Below are positions 53,305 through 64,000 of a stretch of 64,000 bases of DNA, in pieces; positions within the stretch are counted from its first letter, which is position 1; each line of letters starts with the position of its first letter. The position numbers were made by a program, and so were the translations under genes. Below the pieces are notes generated by a model. It saw only the letters and a list, made by a program, of their open reading frames with translations. It made no database searches and was not told where the DNA came from. The stretch is from Camarhynchus parvulus. Lineage: Eukaryota > Chordata > Aves > Passeriformes > Thraupidae. The stretch covers positions 75,079,465 through 75,143,464 of the forward strand of contig NC_044572.1 of the NCBI RefSeq assembly GCF_901933205.1, in the 5' to 3' direction.

Positions 53305-54390
53305 ACGCTGGATATTTTCTACCACGACTTCAGCAAGGCTTTCAACCTCATCTCTTAAATCCTCAAAGGCAAACTCAGGAGGTGGGAATTAGTTAAGTGG
53401 ACAGTGAAGTGGATTGAGAACTGGCTGAAAGGCAGATCCCAGAGGGTGTAATCAGTGGCACAGGTCCTCGTTGGAGGCCTGTCATTAGTGGTCCACCTGC
53501 CAAGGTTCAATACTGGGTCCAATATTGTTTAACTTTTTCACCAATGACTTGGATGAAGGGGCAGAGGCCTCCTCAGCACGTTCACTGATGGTACAAAGCT
53601 GGGAGGAGTGGCCAATACCCCAGAGGGCCATGCAGCCCCTCAGAGGGACCCTGGTAGGATGGAGAGATGGGCAAAGAACTTCCTGAGATTCACCAAAGGC
53701 AAGTGCAGGGTCCTGCAACTGGGGAAAAATAACCCCATGCACCAGCATGGGGATGAACTGGCGGAAAGCAGCTCTGCAGAAAAGGATCTGGGAACCCTGG
53801 TGTGTGAGTCAGAAGTGCGTTCTTGTGGCCAAGAAGGCCAGAGGTATCCTGGGGTGCATTAGGAAGAGCAAAGCCTGCAGACTGAGGGAGGTGTTTCTGT
53901 TCCTGAGAAGGAACAGCTGGAGTGATGTCTCCAGATTGGGGCTCCTCAGTTCAACAGAGACATGGAGCAGTTCCAGTGGATGGTAAAATAGAAGATTATG
54001 GGACTGGAGCATCTCTCTAATGAGGAAAGATTGAGGGAGCTCAGCCTGCTCAGCCTCGAGAAGAAAAAACAGAGAAGGCACCTGATCAATGTTGGTAAGC
54101 GGTGTGTCATGGGGATGGAGCCAGCCTCTTCCTGTTGGGGTCAGGTAGTAGGACAAGAGGCAGCAGGCAGAAATGGATGCACAGAAAGTTCGACCTGAAC
54201 ATGAGGTGACCAAGCACTGAAACAGATTGCCCAGAGAGGTTGTGGAGTCTCCCTTACTCAAAAACCATCTGGACACAATCCTGTGCAATGTGCTCTAGGA
54301 ATGACCCTGTTCAAGAAGGGAGGCTGGACCAAATGGCTCACTGTGGTCTCCTCCAACCTTACCCATTCTTTGAGTCTCTATATGATTATG
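53305..54390 (+). mobile_element. CR1 LINE, about 1.1 kb 5'-truncated copy
   Basis: It begins in the reverse transcriptase at a decayed DVVYLDFSKAFDTVS-type motif, here read as DIFYHDFSKAFN (about 53309-53344). It continues with KWIENWLKGRSQRV (53401-53442), then stops. The C-terminal part is still open at 53608-53862, with RWAKNFLRFTKGKCRVLQLG and AEKDLGTLV, and a frameshift follows before ILGCI. The 3' UTR ('gaaacagattgcccagagag', 54219-54238) and a degenerate tail 'gagtctctatatgatt' close it near 54390. Several in-frame stops and frameshifts make it inactive. Confidence 0.93.
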
Positions 54391-57300
54391 TTTAAATGCA
54401 TGGGGGCAAAACTAGGAACCCATGTCACAGCAGTTAAAACCACACTGTTTCCACACACTGACTTTACTGCAGTTCAGAAGTATAAATCAAATAATATATT
54501 TTATCATATGCATCTTTTGATACAACCTAACCTTTTTAGGTGTCCAAGCAATGATTTAATTATTAAAATTAGGCTATTGGGTTATTTCTAAATCTATATT
54601 CTAAATTTTGTTTGTAGTTTCAGTGGTGTTGAGTATTAGTTCTTTTTGTACATAAGAAGATTTATAATTATTAGTGCAGTCTTGCTGTTTGCATAAACAC
54701 CTTTAGGTTCAAGATATATTTATTAAACTTGTTGGGATTATGTGTTTGGGTTTCTTTTGTTAATTACACAGTTGATGAGGAAAAGAAATTGACATATTTA
54801 AGTGTAGTATTGAAAAATGTTGAAATTGTTTTTATGTGGGCACCTAATATCTGTAAACATAAAACCCGTTGTATTGATAGTTGTTTTAGTAGCCACAGAT
54901 CAGCTGTAAATTATAAAAATTAACAAGAAGTTGCTTTTTTCTTGCCAGAAAATTACTCTGGACATTTAAATAGCTTTTCAGTAAGAGATGTTCTTTTGGC
55001 CACCAAGTGGTTTTAAACATTAAACATATTTTAAAAGTATTACTCTTCTCAGCCACTGAGCAACTGTAAACATTAAATATGTTTTATAAAAGCTGCTTTT
55101 CAAGCTACTGCCTGCATGACTATGAATACAAATTTTGTTTAAAGCTGCTTTTCAGCCACTGAACTATTTTTTTTTTGGTTATGCACTCAGTTCTATTTAT
55201 AACTTTTCAGAGGAAAAAGAAGTGCAAGGTTTCACTGGCACAAGGCAGCTCTTCATTTATGACAAGTAATCATGTCCTACCCATCTTCTCATAAAAACAC
55301 TGCAGGTAATAATAACAAGCCAAATTTTAAAAGGATTTTAATGGGTATTTTGCATGGAAAGTGAGTGCATATCTAGTGTTCTAGTCACCCATATTTGTGT
55401 TTTACTCTGCAGTTAAAACAAAACAATAAAAGCAGACATGACTGATATTCTGTACTAAGAAATTTTAGAAGTCTAAGAAATCAGTCACTGATGGATTGCG
55501 TGAATCAATCCAGTCATCATCAGCCCTAGAAGAGGGCAAAAGAGAATGCAAAATATTCTCAAGATTACTAAGCAAATGGGAGTCACTAAACCAAATATGA
55601 TTAAAGGCTTTAATTCTGTGTGCAGAAATTCTGTGTGGCAAATTAGATGTAATCCTAGGAAGGCCTCGAGTGATAAGAGAAGTGTTCATGAGGATTTGGC
55701 TTAACAAGAACGAAGAGAAAAATCACTGATCAAAAATATATTGTTAAGGACAAATTATTCTCTGTTTAGAGAGTCCCGTAAGGCCTAAAGTCTACAGCAA
55801 AGACATTGCAGATAAAAATAATACCTTAGGAGAAGAAAATCTACATAAACCAGAGGTCTAAAAATATCTGCAGACTGAGGAACAGCATATACAAGAGTAT
55901 CTTTAAACGGTATGTCAGCCAATTAGTAGGTGTATCTGTCTGCCAACCTTGGATTTAATGAGTGCTGGGTACTTAACAGCTCTCCTTGTTTGTAGTAAGG
56001 AACAGCATAGATTGGCAATCCAATCCAATATCTGTCCTGCACATTGTAGGTTTTTCCTAACTAAGGAACCTTTATAGATCTTGTGGGAAAAGGAGTCTGC
56101 CATCCCTCCAGCCTTTTCTCAACAAGGATCCTGATAGAGCTGGCTGAAACCTTTCCACAAGAGATATTTTGCTAAGTTTCTGTACAACTGAAAGTTGCAA
56201 ACATGTAATTCTCCCAAAACTTTTTATGAAAAACCAGATGACTGCCTAGTGAGCCATCCTGCAGGTTAGCTGGGGACTAAAAAATTAAACAGGTGGTTCC
56301 TGTATTAGTAAAGAAGGATTCTTTATATCACCCTGACAAGCCAAGAAACGGCTGGCTTGGAACCCCTAGACAAGGCAGAGTTCTCTGAAGCTTGGAACAT
56401 GGTGCGTTTGCCTGTTCCCTGATTTCTCTTCCATGTAGTAGATGACAAGACAGGTTGTCATGCTTTCCAGACAAGCTATTCAGCTTGCAAGCTAAACAGA
56501 TCATAACAAAGTAGGAGGAAGACCAGTGGAAATGAAAGAAACTGTTCTCTTCTCTAAAAACTCGGCAGTGCCAGTGTTGTTTTCTGGAGTGTGATTTTAC
56601 TTTTTTTTTCTGAAATGATGCAGGATGAAGTGAAAATCCAAAACTATCTGAAATATCACAGTAAAGTAAAATTTCACTGTCTAGACATCCTTGCTTGCCA
56701 GTTATGTCTGAGCACCTTTGTGCAGAAGCCAGCAGTAAATGTGAGATCATTGAGGATCACAAAGGCAAAGACAGGAAATAGAAGGGGAGTTGACTTCAGG
56801 CAGGTGTGAAAGTAAAGAATGACAGCAGAGGAAGAGGAGAATCTTTATAGACTCTTCAGCTTTCACTTCAAGAGCTTCTGGAGACAAATCGACGCCTTTA
56901 ATACTACCTTTGACTTGATTTAGGTTGACACTGCTAAAAAGACAGCTATTATTTCTGTTAACAAAACCTTAGAACGGTTCTTTTATTTTCATAAAAACCT
57001 TAAAGGGTGTTAATGCATAAGCACTCAAGGTATCAGTACTCTTCTTATTTATCAGTACAAGTCAGCTGGTACAGTAACATCTATGGAGTTCTTGAGGGAA
57101 CAAGGAAACAGCAAGTAGGCAAGAAGACCTCCAACCAAGGGATTACCTGATGCACCATTCTACACCAGGATTGATGGAGAATGTTGCTGCTGGAACTCTC
57201 AGAGGTGTAATTTCAGTGAATCATTCACATCTTGGTACATATTTTTAACAACAGATGATTTTCTCTCAGAATAGTTTGTTGACTGCTTGTCATCCCACTG

Positions 57301-59288
57301 AGGCTAGCATGATGCTTTGGGAATAGATACTCTAAATGGTAAGGGATAATAGAAATCCTAACAGACAATCTAATAAAAATCTCGTCAAGAAGCCTGCAGC
57401 TGGAGATAATTTCTTCAATAATATCTTTCATTTTCCATCTGTGTTTATTGCTCTTAGTACAGAAAGCATCAATTTTATCACTTGTTGTGATCTAAAAGAG
57501 CATCCCATCTTATCTGAAACATAAGATAATTATGCAGCTAAGATTCCCATATTGTAGAAACATCACCTTAGAAACCTATCTATCCTCTTGTATCTGTAAA
57601 TTTCCAGAATTAGAACCTGGGAGAAGGTTAAATACACATTTAGGCAGATTATCATATCACAACATATTTGGGACTAAGGTATGCCCAAGCACAATTTACT
57701 GCTTCTCTATCTCTTAAAAAGGATTGTTGTTTGGGTTCACATACATGTCAAATATTTTTCTAATCCCCATTTTGTTAGGTGTAGTGGCTGTGCATTGCCT
57801 AAATTGCTCATGTCATTCTACAGAACATTTTTTCTCCATTTTTAAGATTTTTGACTTTTAGTCTGGAAAATAAAAGGTATACAATAGCAGATGATGTAGG
57901 TATAGTCCTACCTACTGAATACATCTCTATCAAGCCACATCTTTTTGTCTCCCTTCTAAACTAAACAGATAAAATCTTTAAAGTTCTATGTGAAAAACTT
58001 TTCATGTCTCAATCACTTACTGCTTTCTTCTGAGCCCCGTTACTTTTGCTGTCCTTTTAGCGATAAGGCAGCAGTAATCAATATTTTCAAAGCCTTGAGA
58101 GAATTCAGATGAGAAAGATGCCTGAAGGGCAGGTTCAAGTGCTCAAGCCTACAATTTATGGTCTTGCAGGAGATGATACAGACACAGATGCTCAAATTAT
58201 CAGCCCTACTTGCTACTTCTCTGCTTCAGTAGCTCCAAATTCATCCACTTTTTCTTGCTGCTTTCACTCCATATCACCGTATGCCTGAACACAAACCAAA
58301 CCCTTTCAGACAGTTTTCAACAGATGCTTGAAAGTCCTGGGATTCTTTCATGATTTTTCCATGTGATTCTGAGTGAATCCTTTGTTCACAGGTTTTAAGT
58401 CCTAAATCAATATTAATCACTGAGCATAATTCAGTGAGGCATAGCACCTTGTTGTTCAAACAGTTGATGATCCTGTGTGCCTTCCAAAATTCATCCAGTT
58501 GCTAATATAGCGGGGATGGGGGGAGAAATCTTACTTGGCTGAGTAGCAAAAATAGATTTACTATGATATATTAAAGCACTGTTTTTGATAGTTTTGTTTG
58601 CAGTACTGGTGAGGGAATAAGGGAGAGGGGACTCAGCATTTGTGGAGGAAGAGGCAGTGAATGAACAAATATAAACCGATGTTTTTATTTCACACAACCC
58701 AGATTCTGACACTGCTGTACTAGGAATTGTTGCTACATAAAGTGTTGGATAATCAGTTCCCACATCAGCTTTTCTTTGTAAGAAAAAAGCAAAAGCAAAT
58801 TCTATCTTTTCCTTCTGAAGAAAATCTTACATAAATGACCTGAGAGGTGCCAAGATGTTACTGTCTGCCTGAATCAAAAGACTGTAGCAAGGCATCAGCT
58901 CCTCAAATTCCAAAATCCATATGAAGCTAGTAATTGAACTGGCAAGCTGTAAAGAAGGAATCCTCTCTTTGGGCCACTGCACAGCAATAAGAGGTCTTTG
59001 AATGGCTGATTTAAAGGAAAGATAAAGGATAAGAACTGCACCAGCACATCCTACTGATTTACTGTAGAGATGGAGTTGTGGCAGCTCAGTAATACCTCTA
59101 CTGCACTCTGGATGCTTTATATTTTAGCCACCTTGATCGATTTACTTTGGTTAGCACAAGGGGACAGTAACAGTGATGACAGGACAGGTTTTATGGCAGC
59201 ATAGTACATGAGACTTTGGGACACTAACTCACCAGCTACCTTGCAGGAATGTCCTGATGGTTCATTTCCACTGCTGCTGTTGCTCAGA

Positions 59289-59341
59289 CTGCCTATATTA
59301 AAGACTACATGAGGCTGCCTATATTTAAAGACTACATGAGG
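59289..59341. repeat. 26/27 bp tandem duplication
   Basis: Two copies begin ctgcctatatt and run to catgagg (59289-59314 and 59315-59341). They differ only by one extra T. Confidence 0.95.
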
Positions 59342-61134
59342 CTGCACCTCTCACACTGCAAATACGTTCTGTGATTTGAGTACTGACCTTCTTGTGGACA
59401 CAGTGTGTATCATGTCGGTACTGCTTTTATCAACAGGAGTGATTTTAGGCTTTTTTGTAGGGTCTTGTTCATGGAAGCTTTTCATCAGCACATTCTCAGC
59501 ACAGATTTTTAAAGGTAACTTGGCACTGAGAGTTTCACATGCGTCTTGTGGGTATTTTTTTTCCTTGATATGACTAAGTGTAGGGCATATAAATGGTTTT
59601 GAAAACCCTAGTCAGTCTTTAGACTCCCAAATATCTTTTAATAGCTTGAGCTGTATCACTAAGTTCCTCAAGCTATACCAAGAATCCCTTATCTATAGGC
59701 ATCTAACTTTTGCTGACCTACATTATAAATATGAGTCAACATGTCCTCAAAATTTGGACTGGTACTTTGAGCAATGTCTCTGGAGCGCAATCAGATCAGA
59801 CAAAAATCAAATTCAGCACTACTACAGTAAGTGAGGGCATGCCATTGAGGCTTAGACACCCACATGCATTTATTTGTCTTATTCCACATAAAATATCTTA
59901 GCACCTGCCTGAATCTGTAAAAAAAGTAAGAGTCCATGATTTTTTTTCTGTGGGTACCTAAAATGTCATCTAAGACTGTCCCCAATCTGCTTGCACATAG
60001 AAGCATCTGAACTTTACACTGCTGAGAAGCTAGAAGCCAATTAATGCCTAAGCACTGTCAGAAATCATGAAGTAGATATACCTAAATCTCTTTCGGAAGC
60101 CAGTCGGTGACATTTTCAGAGTTCAGAGTTATATCCCATGCAAAATATGGCTGGAGGAGAGGTTACATATTTTTCATTTCTCAGTGAGGTAGGTGGAAAA
60201 GTCATACAAAATGCTGCAGATGCCGATTTAATACTTTCCTTTTTTTGAATACCCCCTCCCTATGTTTTAACCACCAGAGTCTTTGTAGTTTTTCTTCTTC
60301 CTCCCTTTTCTTTTTTTTTTTTGAGTGATACTCTTGAGAGTGCATTCACTTAGGAGGTAGGAAATATGCATTCAACCAACATATAACAGGAGAATGACTT
60401 AAAAAAATCTGTAGCTTATGTATCCACTGAGCAGTCAGGGGGGCAACATCATCTGCTTCTTCATTTTATCACAATAAACTTGCTTTAAACTGTTGACAGA
60501 GAAAAGAGTTCAAATTTTTTATCCCCAGTAAATAATTTCTGAGAAAGAAGATATCTAGGATACAGCTTTTCTCATTGGTATTTCTTATAGCGCCTTTTCA
60601 CTAATAAGCTTGCTTGTATGGATCTCTTTGTTAGGCATCTAAATAACACCAAAGAGAAAAAAACTCCATCTGGGCTTATTGCAATTTGCAGTGGCTTGTT
60701 TTTATGATTCATGCCCTCAGTATTGTTGTGCATAAAAGCACCATGTAATGTCACATCTCTGCTTTATAGATGTAGTCTTGAAGTTGGTGAAAACTAAGAA
60801 ATATTCATTGCAGAGCTTGACTCTTAATGCTTATTAGGGACCAGAACTGACAGAAAACACACAGGATGTGTGTGCAAGAGAACTGGAGGAAATTACCTTA
60901 AAAACAGTATGTCTTTTAAAATAATTTGTGAAGGTGTCAGGGGAAAAAAATGTTGATGAATACAAAAGAAAAAAGCAGGAAAACGTTAGTAAAGCAGGTG
61001 AATAATAGGACAAAATATTAATGCTCATTAAAAAAATATGAGCAGGATTAGTTTAGGGAGTTGATAATCATGATGTCTGTTTTTATATATGGAGCAAGGA
61101 CTGTGCATGAACTATTTAAAATTAGGACCTGGAA

Positions 61135-61240
61135 TTTTTTGTTTGTATTCTATTTGGTTGCTTGTTTTGCTGGGTTTTGGTTTTGTTTTTGTCTTTTTTT
61201 TGTTTTGGTCTTGTTTTTGTTCTTAATTTATTTTGTTTTA
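61135..61240. repeat. T/G-rich degenerate low-complexity tract
   Basis: Units such as ttttg, ggttttg and gttttt over about 106 bases, similar in composition to 41071-41219. Confidence 0.8.
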
Positions 61241-61758
61241 TTTGGGATTAGGATTGAATTTTTACTACTGTCAATCTTTGGAAAAAAAATCATTAACTTG
61301 GATTGTATTTTATTTAGAAATTTTAAGGAGAACACAAGATTCCTTGAACAATGAATACAATAAAATTTTTATATAGTCAATATGTAGACCTAGGTTTGAT
61401 TTTTAATAGATGTACATTCATCTCTAAAATTTTAACACGACAAATGTTGAGCAAATATTTTCCTCTGAAATGTAGAACTCTGTTTTTATGGATATCTAGG
61501 CCATATTTAGGTGCATTTAATTTTAGCTCTGGTATTTTGTAAGTTCAAAATTTTATGAATATCAGGACTTGCTTACCTCGCAGGTTTTAGAATTCATGAA
61601 TAAACATAAAAATATTGGGGAGTGGAATAAAAAGGCAAATTTCTAGAATAGAATCCTCACCTAAGAAGCATCAGACTGCATATCAGCCGAGACAACACAA
61701 CAGTCAGATATGCTCTGCCTTTACCATTTTAACATTTTAATTACCTTTAATTGTTTGA

Positions 61759-61788
61759 TTTTTTTTTCTTCCTTTTTTTTTTTTTTTT
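61759..61788. repeat. T-rich run
   Basis: Runs of 9 and 16 thymines separated by cttcc. Confidence 0.85.
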
Positions 61789-64000
61789 GGCCAATGGTGC
61801 CAACTTAAGCATTGCTTTTTATCTGATCTCCAGAGACAACTGATTTTGATCATCAAAATAGAGAGAGAAATGTAAATCGAGGGGAAAAATCCCAGAGTAG
61901 GCTTAGAATAACTCTAATGAGTAAATGATTTAAACTTCTATCTGGTAAGAATTGTAGAGTTTCTATATTAATCATTTTAACCTTGTGAAATACAGAGTCA
62001 GGCCTGTTTGTATCACCCTTAACTAGAATTTCCTGTATCCTATCTCTGCTATACCAATATTGAAATACTTACATTTATGCATTTAAGTATGGTCACAATA
62101 TATGTGTGTGTTGTTCTGGTCTTTTTTTGTCTTGTGTCTTGTTTAAAGAACATAATGCATTGAAATAAAATTGTGGCATTAAAGAAGCCATGAAATATGA
62201 TATAAGGGTTAAAGTTAAAATTATAAAAGAATACTGCACCCTTCCTACAGAGACAGTTAAGCATCATTGTTTGATTTTAGTCCTTTTTTTCCAAAGTCCA
62301 GGTATTTTAATGAAGAAATCATCATTTTTCAACACATTTATTTATAAAACTAACAGACTACCAGTAAAACATTTGGAAAGTGTATATGTAGCTACTTGAA
62401 TCACATCAGGAGAAGGTTATGATGTAGAGGTGGTGGCTCAGAACTTCCAAATAAGAGAAAGTCTTCTCAAAGAAGAATTGTAAGTCTTGTAACAAAGGTT
62501 TGTCAGTCCATAGTGCAGTGGCAGCAGAGGAAGGCAAACAAATGTTTTCTGCTTACATTTTACAGCAAAATTTAGATTTTTCCTCAGAACTGTCTGATTA
62601 CCAGTAATGCACCTGAATTTTGGGTTATCAATAAGGAACAGAAGAACGTGATGAAGGAATGACCATGGAGAAAGGAAATTAAACTGTGTATTGTATTACC
62701 ATATATCCTTCAATTATTTCAATAATAAATCCCAATTACTTACTTTAAAATATAATTTTTGGATCTCACTGGCTTCAGTACCTTTGTTTTCTTTAAATGA
62801 CAGTGGTGTGCTGACTAGTTACATTCTTAAAGCTTGCAATCAGGCTTTCATTCACATTTTAGATGAATCCAAGTCTGAGCTTACGCGAGATATTTGGGCC
62901 ATGGAACAATGCAATAGGATTCATGAGTGGAAGTCCTGACTTGTCCTGGTATTTGTCATTTTACCCAGGGATAATCCTCCATGAAGAGAGAATAACTTCT
63001 ACTGCTACTGTTTGATCAGTATAAGCTTTTTACAACACTCAAATAACAGGGAAGGGAGAAGGATAAGCCACCCTGGGTGGCAGGGAGAACTTCAGGACAG
63101 TGAGGATGAAGCCAGGAGAAATCCCAGAAAAAGACATCTTGAAGCCTTCCTGCAGGTGGGTTTCAGTGCTGAGCTCCTGCTGACAGAAGTCCTCTGACTA
63201 AACATCTGGGAAAGTGAGATGTTTTGAGCATACACTATTTCTGTGCTAGGGTGGGGATACAGAATTGGTGAGGATTGTGTAGATGTGGAGTGAGACTCTC
63301 TTGCAGGCTTTCTGAGTGGTGATTTTCACTGCTGCCTTTTACATACTCAAATAATGAGGCAAAAATTAACAGTTTTGGATGTTTTCTTTGACATAGCCCA
63401 GAGTAAATGAGCCCGTATATTTCTGATATTGTGCACACATCTGTCTCCAGCACATTTCTGCTCCCTCAGGTGGTGATTGGCGGATGTATGTACAGGACCA
63501 TGGCAGCCACCCCTGGTGACTGGGGTCATTTTCACAGTTCACACACACTTGTTTTTCTCTTCACACATTGTGCTAACAAATACATAATCCCTGTCATAAA
63601 GTTTACCTGATAAAAAGTAAAAATACAGTTTTCACTGTTAAAAATACCTTCATTTTTATTGTCAGGAAGATAAGAGCTTTAAAAATATGATCTGTACTGT
63701 ATGCTCACCCATATTGTACTATCTCTTATCCAAACTAGACAAATAAAGTGCCATATTGAATTATTTCTCTAGTATGGGGGAAAAAATGCAGCCCCTGGTT
63801 GTCTGATTTTTTCCATAGATACCTGAACTATACACAGTCAACACTGCATTCCAATTTGCAGAACACCAAATATTGTAGTGGGATTAGTTAATATTGTCCA
63901 TGAAAATTTTCAGGTATTTTAATTCAAAAGAAAAATGGACAGAATTTCAGTTTTAAGGTAAAACAATCTCAGAGTTGAAGATCTGCAACTTCATTCCCAC

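Larger units (their letters stand above)
46402..64000 (+). other. CDH12: CDH12 intron after coding exon 2, continuing past the window
   Basis: At least 17.6 kb of intron begins with the consensus donor gtgagtaag. The expected third coding exon, about 120 bp encoding the ATDADDPTYGNSA-type start of EC2, was looked for by eye on the + strand and not found. It therefore probably lies beyond 64000. The interval contains a probable reverse-oriented old LINE, a CR1 fragment and several homopolymer runs. Confidence 0.85.
54391..64000. other. Last part of the window, intron 2
   Basis: No gene or recognised transposon. It has a 26/27 bp tandem duplication (59289-59341), a T/G-rich tract (61135-61240) and a T-rich run (61759-61788). 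The third coding exon of CDH12 is not visible. The longest minus-strand open frame (56328-56750, 140 codons) shows no domain. Confidence 0.6.

Noticed and set aside
53809..54288. 159-codon minus-strand frame
   Set aside because: It is antisense to the CR1 copy at 53305-54390 and has no independent homology.
56328..56750. 140-codon minus-strand frame in intron 2
   Set aside because: Composition and translation show no protein family; no supporting signals.
61061..61354. 97-codon frame rich in F, L and V that resembles a membrane protein
   Set aside because: The hydrophobic run is produced by the T/G-rich low-complexity tract at 61135-61240.

Overview
The window looks like avian nuclear DNA. 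It is AT-rich, has very few genes, and carries bird-type CR1 LINE copies and avian ERVL-like long terminal repeats (LTRs). One protein-coding gene is supported: the 5' coding part of CDH12 (cadherin-12, brain cadherin or N-cadherin 2), a type II classical cadherin, on the + strand. The assignment rests on the N-terminal sequence. The signal peptide, the furin site and the EC1 domain agree with mammalian CDH12 as I remember it, and disagree with CDH6, CDH10 and CDH18. One CR1 tail (near 21400) resembles CR1 subfamilies common in passerines, but I would not name a species.

Layout. Positions 1-13564 are non-coding DNA upstream of the first coding exon. This part holds an internally deleted CR1 (about 3150-3737) and two same-orientation solo LTRs (about 8031-8615 and 9645-10266). 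Coding exon 1 is 13750-13980 and encodes the signal peptide, the propeptide, the RVKR cleavage site and the start of mature EC1. A 32.1 kb intron follows (13981-46106). It contains a CR1 3' end (20729-21406), an old decayed CR1-like copy (about 23485-24520), a short CR1 tail (40709-40773), microsatellites and several A/C- or T/G-rich tracts. Coding exon 2 is 46107-46401, the 295 bp exon typical of classical cadherins, and supplies the rest of EC1 and the EC1-EC2 calcium linker. The second intron starts at 46402 and runs past the window end. It holds a probable old reverse-oriented LINE (about 52195-52620) and a long CR1 fragment (about 53305-54390). The next cadherin exon was not found.

The two exons join exactly (phase 0 between exons 1 and 2, phase 1 after exon 2) and together give 175 complete codons plus one base of a CDH12 precursor. 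Nearly all other open frames are short, lack recognisable domains and look like chance or repeat-derived frames. I saw no tRNA, rRNA, CRISPR array, CpG-island promoter or novel multi-gene system. The points worth checking are mostly repeat architecture, a few perfect inverted repeats, the 5' leader of CDH12, and two unusually long unexplained open frames.
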